Assembly: GCA_963664845.1 (NCBI GenBank)
Contig: OY761615.1
Location: forward strand, 620,001-684,000
Origin: CAIYTF01 sp963664845
GTDB lineage: Bacteria; Bacteroidota; Ignavibacteria; Ignavibacteriales; Ignavibacteriaceae
Direction of reading: 5' to 3'
Length of the DNA stretch: 64,000 nucleotides
Shown: positions 35,008 through 44,496 of the stretch, one piece after another
Layout of the letters: the number at the start of each line of letters is the position of its first letter
Numbering within the stretch: the stretch's first letter is position 1
The notes under the pieces: model-generated
The model's input: only the letters and a program-made list of their open reading frames with translations
Database searches by the model: none
What the model was told of the DNA's origin: nothing
Made by a program: the position numbers and the translations under genes

Positions 35008-35799
35008 ATGAGGTCACACGAAATTGATTACGAGATTATTGGCGATGATATGCAGCTTGTTGAAGTTGAACTTGATCCAGGCGAAACAGTGATAGCCGAA
35101 GCAGGTGCCATGAACTATATGGAAGAAGGCATTACCTATGAGGCACGCCTGGGCGACGGCAGTAATCCCGACGAGTCCTTCCTGAATAAATTGTTCACTG
35201 CAGGAAAGCGTGCGCTGACAGGCGAATCACTTTTCCTCACCCATTTCACCAATCGGGGCAGTGGAAAACGCCGGGTTGCATTTGCCGCTCCCTATCCAGG
35301 GAAGATCATTCATGTTGATCTGGCACAATCCGGCGGGCAGATCATCTGTCAGAAAAATGCTTTCCTTTGCGCCGCTATGGGAACCAGAATCGACATTGCT
35401 TTCACCAAAAAATTTGGAACCGGCTTATTTGGCGGTGAAGGATTTATTCTGCAACGCCTGCAAGGCGACGGGAAAGCCTTCATCCATGCCGGTGGAACCG
35501 TTATTAAAAAGGAACTTAAGAATCAAACACTCCGCGTTGATACGGGCTGCGTTGTTGCCTTTTCCCCGGAAATTGAATTCGATATTGAGCGCGCAGGAAA
35601 TCTCAAATCCATGTTCTTTGGTGGTGAGGGTCTGTTTCTGGCAACACTTCGCGGCACCGGAACTGTTTACCTCCAAAGCCTCCCCTTCTCCCGCCTGGCC
35701 GATCGCATTATCCAGTTTGCACCCGGGATCGGTGGCTCACGAAAAGATGAAGGTTCAATGCTCGGTGGCTTGGGTCAATTGATAGACGGCGATCGATAA
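35008..35799 (+). CDS. AIM24/TIGR00266-family protein
   Basis: This 263-residue protein of the AIM24-like fold (single-layer beta trimer) shows the family's GETVIAEAGAMNYMEEGI, then FLTHFTNRGSGKRRVAFAAPYPGKI, a Gly-rich FGTGLFGGEGFILQRLQGDGKAFIHAGG and GGEGLFLATLRGTGTVYLQSLPF. Members of this family have no firm biochemical role in bacteria. It has no signal peptide and is probably cytoplasmic. AAAGGA precedes the ATG by 7 nt. A two-way terminator follows. Confidence 0.88.
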   Translation: MRSHEIDYEIIGDDMQLVEVELDPGETVIAEAGAMNYMEEGITYEARLGDGSNPDESFLNKLFTAGKRALTGESLFLTHFTNRGSGKRRVAFAAPYPGKIIHVDLAQSGGQIICQKNAFLCAAMGTRIDIAFTKKFGTGLFGGEGFILQRLQGDGKAFIHAGGTVIKKELKNQTLRVDTGCVVAFSPEIEFDIERAGNLKSMFFGGEGLFLATLRGTGTVYLQSLPFSRLADRIIQFAPGIGGSRKDEGSMLGGLGQLIDGDR

Positions 35800-35859
35800 A
35801 CAAATCAGGAACAAAGTCAGTTGTACTTCCATTCAACGTAAGAAAGCGTTAAAAAAAAC

Positions 35860-35904
35860 AAACCCGCAGCGCGTCAGGATATTCCTGTCTTGCACTGCGG
35901 GTTT
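35860..35904. terminator. Bidirectional terminator between convergent genes
   Basis: AAACCCGCAG (35860-35869) and CTGCGGGTTT (35895-35904) form the outer stem, with an inner TCAGGA/TCCTG stem. An A-run lies on the left and a T-rich stretch on the right, serving the AIM24-like gene and the Spy-like gene. Confidence 0.8.
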
Positions 35905-35985
35905 ATGCTTATATCCGGAACTTACACAATTCATTTACACAATCAGCGAACGAAGTCCCGGAACAAAACACTTTATTTTTTCAGC

Positions 35986-36483
35986 TCACTTTTTCACATC
36001 TTGCTGCGGCGGTTTAACCTGTCCGGCTTTGGGGGCGCCCATTCCGCGTCTTCCCATTCCATCATGATCGCGCATTTTTTGCCTGTCAAAGAAGAACTGA
36101 GCCATTTTCTCTGCCTTTTTTTTCTGTTCGGGAGTAAGCAATTCATAGATATCCATTTTATGATTTGCTCTCTCGGAAGAAATTTTGTTCTTAATACCCG
36201 TTATTTTATCCTCGGCATCAAGAAACTTGCTGCGGTCAATGTTTCCCTTACGTACCAGTCCACGTTTGTCAATCACGGCTTTTTCCAGATCAGCTTTCAA
36301 ATCGATCATCGTCTTCTGGTGCTTCTCCATAAGCGCATGCATCTTATCCTGTTGGTCGTCAGTCAGGTTGAGTTTTTTAATAAAACCTGCTTTGGCACGA
36401 TGCATGTCTCGTTGTGCATATGCCGTGAACGAAAATGCGCTTGCAATGATAAGAACCAGTGCAATTTCAAATAACCTTTTCAT
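35986..36483 (-). CDS. Spy/CpxP-like periplasmic protein
   Basis: This 165-residue protein has a signal peptide (MKRLFEIALVLIIASAFSFTAYAQ), so it is periplasmic. It has the two LTxxQ motifs of the Spy/CpxP group: KKLNLTDDQQDKMHALM and ELLTPEQKKKAEKMA. The body is helical and the tail is Gly/Pro-rich (GRRGMGAPKAG). Spy proteins act as ATP-independent chaperones in envelope stress. It is a single gene on the minus strand, possibly preceded by a small unknown frame (36495-36845). Confidence 0.85.
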   Translation of the reverse strand: MKRLFEIALVLIIASAFSFTAYAQRDMHRAKAGFIKKLNLTDDQQDKMHALMEKHQKTMIDLKADLEKAVIDKRGLVRKGNIDRSKFLDAEDKITGIKNKISSERANHKMDIYELLTPEQKKKAEKMAQFFFDRQKMRDHDGMGRRGMGAPKAGQVKPPQQDVKK

Positions 36484-36953
36484 TATTTACTCCGTTACGT
36501 TATTGTTGGTGAATTTGTAATTTGGACACCGGTAATACAAAATAGGTTTAATACTATCACCTCTTTCTGTAACCGGTGCGGCTTATCCGCGATTGTAAAT
36601 TTGAAGATTTGTAAATTGCTCAGTTCTTTATATCCATCATCACCGAAAATTAAATCACACGTAAAAAAAATACCATCGACTTTCTTTGCACCGCACAATA
36701 TCCCGTTCCGGGTAACTACCCTTCTTGCTTTTACTGTAATTATTGAATGCATTTTGCCTGGATCGATAACATCGCATGTAATCTGCATTTTACTCCCGGA
36801 GCAACGCTCGCCTGCTCCTTCCTGTTTTAGCACTTGATATTCCACCCCGATTGTACTAAATTCACGCAGATATTCCGAATTTTATGTACGGGACGGCTTC
36901 CCCTGCCTGGGACGACCGTTCGATTTGATGAAATTCAATAATAAAGGATTACC
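36484..36953. other. Intergenic region with a possible small gene
   Basis: This 470-bp divergent gap holds one frame that may be real (see 36495-36845 minus). Promoters for the Spy-like gene and the modular secreted protein must also lie here, but none is clear. Confidence 0.4.
36495..36845 (-). CDS. Possible small protein of unknown function
   Basis: This 116-codon frame has a GTG start at 36845; an internal ATG at 36788 gives MQITCDVIDPGKMHS. The composition is fairly protein-like (CDLIFGDDGYKELSNLQIF), with several beta-type stretches. It ends 11 bp before the Spy-like gene on the same strand. No domain is recognised, and the opposite strand also has an open frame, so it may be a chance frame. 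Confidence 0.25.
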   Translation of the reverse strand: MEYQVLKQEGAGERCSGSKMQITCDVIDPGKMHSIITVKARRVVTRNGILCGAKKVDGIFFTCDLIFGDDGYKELSNLQIFKFTIADKPHRLQKEVIVLNLFCITGVQITNSPTIT

Positions 36954-39761
36954 ATGCGAAAACAATTACAGGTTTTTTTGGTTTTTCTCTTTCTGGCAGT
37001 TGCGTTCGTGCCACTCCATGCGCAATCCACTTCATTCCCGTTTCATATAAAAGTTGAACTCATTTCTTCTTCCACACAATATCCGGCCGTCCAGATCTCG
37101 TGGTACGGACTCCCGATTGCCTCGCCATTACCCGTTTATTATAGTGTGTATCGCAGTGATGCAACCAACAACAAATTCAAACTTCTGTTCAATAAATTGT
37201 CTGTCTTTACTATCTTGGACAGCATGATAATAAAAGGCAGCAGTTACTCTTACTACGTTACCGCTTCGCTCCGGGATACACTGCTGGGTTGCTCGGACAC
37301 TGCCACCATAAAAATTGGCCCCCTACAGCCGCCCGCCACCAAAACCGCTTCCATTCACGGCCTTGTTCATTCCGATGGAACCTTTATGCGTCTGCCCAAC
37401 GTCATGGTGGAAGCAATAAACATCAACAGCACCACGCCCGCTTCTGTCTGCTATACAGACAGCAGCGGTAACTATGCATTAGCTGTTCTCCCGGGTAATT
37501 ACTATCTCTATTTCTTCAAAACCGGATATGCATATGAATATTACGATGATCAGCCGACCATTGCCTCTGCTAAATTGCTTTCCCTTAAAGCCGGCGACTC
37601 GCTAAATGCCGATGCCGGGTTAAAAGTGCTGATACCCCCGCCAGATCCAATTCCATGCTTTGTCTTCGGATACGTAACTGATGATAACACGGCGTTACCG
37701 CTGCCTAATACAAAGGTTACTATTATGAGTTGGCTCAACTCTGTTCCGGGAACCGAAGTGGTAACCGACAGCAATGGCTTCTTCAAGGAAAGTGTCCATG
37801 CAGGTGAATATTCCCTCTATTTCGAAAAAGACGGATACACCTCGGAATATTTTGACAATCAGCCAACAATTAAAACTGCAACAAAATTTATCCTTCAGAC
37901 AGGCGACACTATATTCGCCAAAGTCGGGCTAAGCCCTAGCCGGCCGCCGGTTTCAAAGGTAGCGTATATATACGGAACCGTAGTTGTTGACAACACCAAT
38001 GCCCCCTTGGCAAAAGTTGCCGTGAGCGCTATTAGTCTGTTGAATGCGGTCCCAGGCATGGTTGCTTATACTGGTGAGGATGGAAAGTATTTGCTTAAAA
38101 CAGCTCCCGGCGATTTCTATCTGTATTTCACCAAAGACGGTTACACGCCGGAATATTTCGACAATCAGTCTTCCATAAAAACGGCCATCAAATTGTCTCT
38201 AAGAGCGGGTGATTCGGTTTTTGCAGGATGTACCTTGAGTCCTAAAACAACACCTCCTCCGGTTCCGGGCACCGCCTGGCTCTGCGGTTTTATTACCGAT
38301 GCAACTACAGGCGCTCCACTGCCACATGTCGGAGTACAGGCAATCGGTTCTCTCAATTGCTACTTCGCACCTTCGGTTAAAACAGACAGCACGGGTATGT
38401 TCTCAATTAACGTCAGATCAATGGCTGATTACTATCTCTATTTCTCAAAAAATGAATATATCTCGCAGTACTATGACAATCAACCAACCTTCAAAACCGC
38501 AACAAAAATAACTCCCAAAACAGGTGATTCGATTCTGTTGAAAGCGGCACTCTTGAAAGTGGTTAAACCTGCAACCTACACCATCAAAGGAAACGTAGCC
38601 GGCGACAATAATAATCCGGTGAAAGCCATTGTTTCAATTTTCCGTTTGAGGAACAGCACCTATCACTGGAGTAATGCTGCGGTTAAAACCGATAGTTCGG
38701 GAAACTATAGTTTTCAGGCCCATGCAAACGATACGCTTGTGTTATTCGTGTATCCGCTTAATCGGGATTTTATCTCCCAATATTACAACGATAAAAAAAC
38801 CTTCAATGAAGCAGACCGGCTGGTTATTTCCGGTAACCTGACCGATATCAACTTTATCCTGGCTCACAAACTCACTCTTCCCAATGGTATCAGCGGTCTC
38901 GTTCGCGATTCATCCGGCAACCCTGTGCAGGCACATGTAGCCGCCTATCACCTGGCAAAAGGCAAATTCGATAAACAGTACGCTGCTGTTGCCGATTCAA
39001 CGGGGAAATATGCTTTTGGCAACATCCCTCCGGGAGGATACATTCTTAAAGTTTATCCAATGAACAATTACCGGCCAACATATTTCCGGTATGATGAAGT
39101 TCAGACCTTGAGTTGGAAAAAGGCCGATTCCGTTATGGTGGATTCTTCAACTCTGCTTACCGATATCAATTTCAGCGTCATTCCACGGGCAGATTCGGGA
39201 TTCAGCATTGTTCATGGAGTTGTCCGTTCCAACAATATGGAAATACCCGGTGTTTGCGTCTATATTCTTGATGCAGCAGATAACCTGATATCCTATGGTA
39301 TTACCGATGAAAAAGGAAGCTATTTGATCACCGACCTTGTAGCTGGAACGTACCGTTTGCTGACGGACATCCCGCAATTTGGTTCCACGACTATAAATCC
39401 ATTAACGCTGGATGCAACCAAATCCGATGTAGAGATCAATATCAACCTCTCATCAGAATCGGCAACGATGATCGAAAGTGGCAAAAAGGAGTTGATTAAA
39501 ACCTTTACGCTTGATCAGAACTATCCAAACCCGTTCAATCCTGAAACCACCATCAGGTATAGCCTGTTGAATACTGCCCAGGTAAAATTATCTGTATATG
39601 ATTACCTTGGACGCGAGGTTGCAACCCTGGTTGACTCGGAACAGCAACCCGGCACCTATAGCACCCTCTTCAGGGCAAAAGATATATCAAGTGGCGTCTA
39701 TTTGTATAAACTTCAGGTTGGTCACCAAATCCTGAGCAGGAAGCTGACCTTCCTCAAATAA
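36954..39761 (+). CDS. Large secreted protein of tandem CarboxypepD_reg-like modules with sorting tail
   Basis: The protein has 935 residues. It has a signal peptide (MRKQLQVFLVFLFLAVAFVPLHAQ), then a fibronectin-like domain (about 25-120). About seven beta-sandwich modules of the carboxypeptidase regulatory-like type follow (about 130-840), each starting GxV/I and ending in a glycine-rich turn. The first four carry an EYFDNQPTIKTA-like sequence (YEYYDDQPTIASA, SEYFDNQPTIKTA, PEYFDNQSSIKTA, SQYYDNQPTFKTA). The last ~80 residues are the type IX-type sorting tail: LDQNYPNPFNPETTIRYSL and LGREVATLVD, ending RKLTFLK. The protein is exported and probably bound to the surface. Its function is unknown; adhesion or polymer binding is plausible. 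Confidence 0.85.
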   Translation: MRKQLQVFLVFLFLAVAFVPLHAQSTSFPFHIKVELISSSTQYPAVQISWYGLPIASPLPVYYSVYRSDATNNKFKLLFNKLSVFTILDSMIIKGSSYSYYVTASLRDTLLGCSDTATIKIGPLQPPATKTASIHGLVHSDGTFMRLPNVMVEAININSTTPASVCYTDSSGNYALAVLPGNYYLYFFKTGYAYEYYDDQPTIASAKLLSLKAGDSLNADAGLKVLIPPPDPIPCFVFGYVTDDNTALPLPNTKVTIMSWLNSVPGTEVVTDSNGFFKESVHAGEYSLYFEKDGYTSEYFDNQPTIKTATKFILQTGDTIFAKVGLSPSRPPVSKVAYIYGTVVVDNTNAPLAKVAVSAISLLNAVPGMVAYTGEDGKYLLKTAPGDFYLYFTKDGYTPEYFDNQSSIKTAIKLSLRAGDSVFAGCTLSPKTTPPPVPGTAWLCGFITDATTGAPLPHVGVQAIGSLNCYFAPSVKTDSTGMFSINVRSMADYYLYFSKNEYISQYYDNQPTFKTATKITPKTGDSILLKAALLKVVKPATYTIKGNVAGDNNNPVKAIVSIFRLRNSTYHWSNAAVKTDSSGNYSFQAHANDTLVLFVYPLNRDFISQYYNDKKTFNEADRLVISGNLTDINFILAHKLTLPNGISGLVRDSSGNPVQAHVAAYHLAKGKFDKQYAAVADSTGKYAFGNIPPGGYILKVYPMNNYRPTYFRYDEVQTLSWKKADSVMVDSSTLLTDINFSVIPRADSGFSIVHGVVRSNNMEIPGVCVYILDAADNLISYGITDEKGSYLITDLVAGTYRLLTDIPQFGSTTINPLTLDATKSDVEININLSSESATMIESGKKELIKTFTLDQNYPNPFNPETTIRYSLLNTAQVKLSVYDYLGREVATLVDSEQQPGTYSTLFRAKDISSGVYLYKLQVGHQILSRKLTFLK

Positions 39762-39994
39762 CGGCAACCACACTTTCTTACCAGAATCCCCTCCCTTTTC
39801 GAAAGGGAGGGGGCTGGTGATGGGTTTGTAATTCCCTGCTTTTGTGGTCCATTTCATTCGCTTCCGCGCCTTCAATGTTTTTTTCCTCGCTTTGCTCCAC
39901 ATCATTTTAATTGTTAATAAAATTTCCTATTTTCCTTCTACCATATCTTTCAGAGAGCAAATAAAAAAAGTAGAGGAATCCCAGGTATAGCATT
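39762..39994. other. Intergenic region with palindromic element copy 3
   Basis: An element at 39788-39824 (CCCCTCCC, TTTTCGAAA, GGGAGGGGG, then CTGGTGATGGG) has the same design as those at 1117, 1988 and 63671. The ATPase promoter is not clear. Confidence 0.5.
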
Positions 39995-42700
39995 ATGACA
40001 GAGAAAAATCTACCGCAAACTCCCCAGAACTGGCATGCGTTCACCGTAGACGAGGTCTACAAAGAATTGCAATCCGCACCGGATGGTCTCCCCGTTAATG
40101 AAGCCACAAGCCGGAAAGCAGTTTATGGCCCAAACGAATTAATGGGTGAAAAGAAAGAATCAGCCCTGAAGCTTCTCCTTGGTCAATTCATGAGCCTCCT
40201 CATGGTTATCCTCATCATTGCCGCCGCCATTTCATTTCAAACCGGCGACGTTATTGAAGCCATTTCTATCATTGTGATTGTAATTCTTGCCGGTGTTCTG
40301 GGCTTTATACAGGAATTCCAGGCAGGCAAGGCAATTGATGCACTTAAAAAGATGGCGTCGCCCCATGCCCACGTTATTCGCAATGGCGAGGAACTGGATA
40401 TTAACGCGGCTGATCTTGTCCCAGGCGATGTTTTCATCCTCAAAACCGGTGATAAGATACCCGCAGACGGGCGACTTATTGATGCCAGCAATTTGCGAAT
40501 TGAAGAGTCATCACTCACCGGCGAATCTGTCGTTTCAAACAAAACCAACCAGGTCATTACTGAAGCCAATGTTCAACTGGGTGACAGGAAAAATCTGGTA
40601 TTCATGGGCACCTCCGTTTCGTACGGAAGAGGACGTGCCATAGCCGTATCAACGGGGATGCATACTGAGTTTGGCAAAATTGCCACCATGCTCCAAAACA
40701 CCGAAAACCGTAAAACACCGCTTCAGGACAACTTGGATCAGTTGGGTAAAAAGATCGGCATCTTCGCAATCGCACTTGCAGCACTCATGTCACTCTTTGG
40801 TGTCTGGCGAGGTGAAGACCTGGCCAAAATGTTCACCTGGGGTGTTGCCTTGGCCGTGGCCGTCATCCCGGAAGCGCTTCCAGCCGTCGTTACCATAAGT
40901 CTTGCTCTTGGGGTAAGAAGAATGGTAAAAAGAAAAGCCTTGGTCCGAAAGCTCCCAGCCGTTGAAACACTCGGCGCCACCAATGTCATCTGCTCCGATA
41001 AAACGGGAACTCTCACCCAGGATGCAATGACGATTCGCGAAATTTTTGTCGATGGCGAAACCATTGCGGTAAGCGGTGGCGGTTATACCCCGGAGGGAAA
41101 ATTCACGCATAATGGGGAGCCGGTAAATCCCGCTGAACAACAAAGCATGATGGAACTGCTCCGCAGCGGTTCACTTTGCGGTGACACCATTCTTAAAAGA
41201 ATGGGAGACGGCGAATGGGTTATCATGGGTGACCCAACTGAAGGCGCAATTGTTGTTGCAGCAAAAAAAGCAGGTATGGAATTGGAAGTCCTGCGCGAGG
41301 AATATCCACGCATTGATGAAATTCCCTTTTCCTCCGAAACAAAACGTATGACCACCGTGCACATGGTCCGCTCACGTACTGAAGTATATAGCAAGGGCGC
41401 AGTTGAAGTCCTGCTCAACAGTTCGGAGTTTATCTGCGATAAAGGTGTTACGCGGCCCATGACCAATGAAGATATTGAAAACGTCATGAGTGCCTCGCTT
41501 AAAATGAGCGAGAAAGCGCTGCGGACTCTTGCCATTGCAAAAAGAAATTATGATCCCAGGAAAGACACCATTGCTTCTATTGAGACCGGTATGACGTTCC
41601 TGGGTATTGTGGGTATGTTCGATCCTCCAAGGGAAGAAGTTAAAGCCGCAATACAAACCTGTTTCGATGCTGGAATTAAACCTATCATGATTACCGGTGA
41701 CCATAAAGCTACAGCAGTGGCCGTGGCCAAAGAACTGGGCATCATGAAAAAAGGGAATGCTCTCTCCGGGGCCGAATTGGAATTGATGAGCGATGAAGAG
41801 TTTGAGGAAGCTATCCTCAAAACAGTTGTGTTCGCCCGCATTTCACCGGGCCATAAACTGAAAATTGTTGAAGCACTCATGGACAACGGCAATATCGTTG
41901 CAATGACCGGCGATGGGGTAAACGATGCACCCTCATTAAAGAAAGCTGATATCGGCATCGCAATGGGCATAACCGGTACCGACGTAAGCAAGGAAGCCTC
42001 GGACATGATACTCACCGATGACAACTTCGCTTCCATAGTCAATGCCATAGAAGAAGGACGAAGCATTTTTGAGAACATCAGAAAATACCTGGTCTTCCTC
42101 CTCAGCGGAAATATGGGAACGGTGTTCGCACTCATTTTCACCATGCTGGCAGATATGCCAATACCATTGAACGCGGTTCAGATCCTTTTTATCAACTTCA
42201 TCATGGACGGTTTGATTGCAATTGCGCTTGGCGTTGAACCACCTGAACCGGGTATCATGTCGAGAAAACCACGAACCGTTAAGGAGGGAATTCTCAATCG
42301 GGATACCCTTGTATATATAGGGTTTGTAGGCGGACTCATAGCATTCATCACCTGCGGCGTATATGTGTGGGGCATTTTCAAGAAATTCCCTATCGACGAA
42401 GCAAAAACCATGTTCTTTTATGCGTTAATCTTTGCACGTCTGTTCAACGGTCTGAATTGCCGTTCGCTTGAACAGTCCATTTTCAAAATGAAGTTCATGG
42501 CCAACAAGGCATTAATACTGAGCGCGCTGGTAACACTGCTCCTTTCATTTGCAGTTATAGCAGTCCCTGATTTGCAACTTGCCTTCTCAGTAAAAACACT
42601 CACCACCACTGCATGGGCTGGACTGATTTCTGCTTCACTGCTGGTAATGGTAATTGTTGAATTCTGGAAAATGTTGATCAGAACGAACACGAATCAATAG
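39995..42700 (+). CDS. P-type cation-transporting ATPase, Ca2+-type
   Basis: This 901-residue membrane ATPase has the N-terminal domain, TGES actuator (Glu177), phosphorylation site ICSDKTGTLT (Asp335), TGDG(VNDAPSLK) hinge and ten-helix C-terminal half. M4 reads VAVIPEALPAVVTI and M6 reads ILFINFIMDGLIAIALGVEPPE, with Asn and Asp in the positions used by SERCA-type pumps to bind Ca2+. This places it in the P2A group; Mn2+ or other cations cannot be excluded. It is a single gene followed by a terminator. The N-terminal part (MTEKNLPQTPQNWHAFTVDEV) starts 1 residue after the only reasonable ATG. Confidence 0.92.
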   Translation: MTEKNLPQTPQNWHAFTVDEVYKELQSAPDGLPVNEATSRKAVYGPNELMGEKKESALKLLLGQFMSLLMVILIIAAAISFQTGDVIEAISIIVIVILAGVLGFIQEFQAGKAIDALKKMASPHAHVIRNGEELDINAADLVPGDVFILKTGDKIPADGRLIDASNLRIEESSLTGESVVSNKTNQVITEANVQLGDRKNLVFMGTSVSYGRGRAIAVSTGMHTEFGKIATMLQNTENRKTPLQDNLDQLGKKIGIFAIALAALMSLFGVWRGEDLAKMFTWGVALAVAVIPEALPAVVTISLALGVRRMVKRKALVRKLPAVETLGATNVICSDKTGTLTQDAMTIREIFVDGETIAVSGGGYTPEGKFTHNGEPVNPAEQQSMMELLRSGSLCGDTILKRMGDGEWVIMGDPTEGAIVVAAKKAGMELEVLREEYPRIDEIPFSSETKRMTTVHMVRSRTEVYSKGAVEVLLNSSEFICDKGVTRPMTNEDIENVMSASLKMSEKALRTLAIAKRNYDPRKDTIASIETGMTFLGIVGMFDPPREEVKAAIQTCFDAGIKPIMITGDHKATAVAVAKELGIMKKGNALSGAELELMSDEEFEEAILKTVVFARISPGHKLKIVEALMDNGNIVAMTGDGVNDAPSLKKADIGIAMGITGTDVSKEASDMILTDDNFASIVNAIEEGRSIFENIRKYLVFLLSGNMGTVFALIFTMLADMPIPLNAVQILFINFIMDGLIAIALGVEPPEPGIMSRKPRTVKEGILNRDTLVYIGFVGGLIAFITCGVYVWGIFKKFPIDEAKTMFFYALIFARLFNGLNCRSLEQSIFKMKFMANKALILSALVTLLLSFAVIAVPDLQLAFSVKTLTTTAWAGLISASLLVMVIVEFWKMLIRTNTNQ

Positions 42701-42726
42701 GCAATCCTTCTATTTACTGCATATCC

Positions 42727-42758
42727 AATGCCCGGCGCCTGAACCAGCCGGGCATTTT
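42727..42758 (+). terminator. Terminator after the P-type ATPase
   Basis: AATGCCCGGC and GCCGGGCATT form a perfect 10-bp stem with a 10-nt loop, followed by TTTTCTG. Confidence 0.85.
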
Positions 42759-42988
42759 CTGTCAGGAATTCCATCGGGGAAGCAAAAGCTGAAGCAATAC
42801 TCATTCTTTCTTTGTGTTCCACTTTTTGATCGACTATGCGTGTTAGATTCGCGAAGATTCTTAACTGTCAGCGGTATCTCCCAATATTCCGCTTGGAGTG
42901 CATACTGATTCCTGTTTTTCAGACATTTTTCGCCATTTTTACCACAAAAACAGCCCGTCCCCCGGTTTTAGGTCATTTCAATTAGCAA

Positions 42989-43017
42989 TTGTCAATTTTG
43001 CCGCCATTCTGTATCTT
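42989..43017 (+). promoter_or_regulatory. Candidate promoter of the lpxC/fabZ cluster
   Basis: TTGTCA (42989-42994) and TATCTT (43012-43017) are separated by 17 bp, close to sigma-70-like boxes. The start codon lies 55 bp downstream. Confidence 0.35.
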
Positions 43018-43071
43018 AAGTGTTTATATTATTTACATTTTCCCGAGTTTATAAATCAATTTGAGAGTTGG

Positions 43072-44481
43072 ATGTTAGAATTACAGCACACTATTAAACA
43101 TTCGGTATCAATCGCCGGAATTGGGCTACACACCGGCGCCAGATGCACGATGACCTTTAAACCCGCACCCGAAAATTATGGGATCCGTTTCATAAGGACC
43201 GATTTGGGTGGAAACCCGGAAATTCCGGCCCTGTGCGATCACGTGGTTGATGTCTCCCGGGGAACTACCCTGGCCATTGGCGAGGCAAAGGTTTTCACCG
43301 TTGAACACGTTTTGGCTGCCGTTGCCGGCTTGAGGATCGATAACATCATAATCGAATTGGACGGAATTGAACCCCCTATTGGCGATGGCAGCTCGATGCC
43401 CTACGTCGACACGTTGCTCAAAGCAGAATTGGTGCAGCAGAGTGTCCCGCGCGATTATCTCGTCATAGATGAAACAGTAACCTTTCACGACGAAGAACGT
43501 CAGGTTGATATTGTTGCACTCCCGCTTGATGACTACCGGATTACTGTCATGGTGGATTATCAGAACCCGGCGCTGGGAAGCCAGCATACCGGTTTATTTA
43601 ATCTCGAAAAAGAGTTTATAACCGAATTTGCCCCGGCTCGTACTTTTTGCTTTTTGAGCGAGGTTGCCCATCTGTCGAAACAAGGCCTCATCAAAGGAGG
43701 CGACATCGATAACGCCATTGTTATCATTGATCAGCATATGGATCCTGAAGAGCTCACGGACTTACAGGCTAAACTCGGCATTGAACAGGGTGTTGTCCTT
43801 GGCCAAAACGGCATACTTAACAATAAGGAATTGCGTTTCAGAAATGAACCCGCACGGCATAAACTGCTGGATATGTTGGGCGACCTTGCACTGATCGGAG
43901 CTCCCATCAAAGCGCAGGTGCTTGCTGCACGCCCCGGCCACAAGGCAAACGTGGAATTTGCCAAACTCGTCCGGAAAATGTATCAACAGAAAAAACTCGT
44001 AAAAAAATATCAGCATGTTAAAACCGAAGGTGCAGTATTTGATATCAACGCTATAAAGAAAATACTGCCCCACAGATACCCGTTCCTCCTCGTTGATAAG
44101 ATAACTCAGCTTGAACTGGATAAAAAAGTAGTTGGTATCAAATCCGTTTCCGGCAATGAACCTTTTTTCCAGGGACATTTCCCGGGGCAGCCTATCATGC
44201 CCGGCGTTCTGATTCTCGAGGCAATGGCGCAAACAGGAGGTATCCTCCTGTTAAACGCATTCCCCAACCCGGAAGAAAAACTGGTTCTGTTTATGCAAAT
44301 TAACAATGCAAAATTCAGAAAACCTGTATTCCCGGGTGATCAGTTGGTTATGGAAGTTGAAATGACCACAAAGAAATCCCGCTATTGCATCATGCAGGGA
44401 AAGAGTTACGTAAATCAGGTTCTGGTCTGTGAAGCGGAGTTTATGGCCGCTATTGTTGACCGGGATAAAAACACTCAATAA
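43072..44481 (+). CDS. lpxC: Fused LpxC deacetylase and FabZ dehydratase
   Basis: 469 residues in two enzymes. LpxC (about 1-300) deacetylates UDP-3-acyl-GlcN in lipid A synthesis: start TIKHSVSIAGIGLHTG, zinc ligands His79 (TVEHVLAA), His263 and Asp267 (HKLLDMLGD). FabZ (about 325-469) dehydrates 3-hydroxyacyl-ACP in fatty acid elongation: ILPHRYPFLLVDKI, His369 in FFQGHFPGQPIMPG and Glu383 in ILEAMAQTGG. The fusion is characteristic of Bacteroidota. I place the start at ATG 43072, which begins at the normal LpxC N-terminus. It is first in the cluster with lpxA 15 bp downstream; lpxD is not in its usual place upstream. Confidence 0.95.
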   Translation: MLELQHTIKHSVSIAGIGLHTGARCTMTFKPAPENYGIRFIRTDLGGNPEIPALCDHVVDVSRGTTLAIGEAKVFTVEHVLAAVAGLRIDNIIIELDGIEPPIGDGSSMPYVDTLLKAELVQQSVPRDYLVIDETVTFHDEERQVDIVALPLDDYRITVMVDYQNPALGSQHTGLFNLEKEFITEFAPARTFCFLSEVAHLSKQGLIKGGDIDNAIVIIDQHMDPEELTDLQAKLGIEQGVVLGQNGILNNKELRFRNEPARHKLLDMLGDLALIGAPIKAQVLAARPGHKANVEFAKLVRKMYQQKKLVKKYQHVKTEGAVFDINAIKKILPHRYPFLLVDKITQLELDKKVVGIKSVSGNEPFFQGHFPGQPIMPGVLILEAMAQTGGILLLNAFPNPEEKLVLFMQINNAKFRKPVFPGDQLVMEVEMTTKKSRYCIMQGKSYVNQVLVCEAEFMAAIVDRDKNTQ

Positions 44482-44496
44482 GTAAGAAGATTATAT

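Larger units (their letters stand above)
42701..43071. other. Intergenic region upstream of lpxC/fabZ
   Basis: It contains a terminator (42727-42758) and a candidate promoter (42989-43017). The plus frame of lpxC stays open upstream to 42898, but that part is Phe/His-rich and unlike LpxC. No other gene is seen. Confidence 0.5.

Noticed and set aside
42898..43071. Upstream extension of lpxC/fabZ by 58 codons
   Set aside because: LpxC starts at the TIKHSVSI region, and a candidate promoter lies within the extension.
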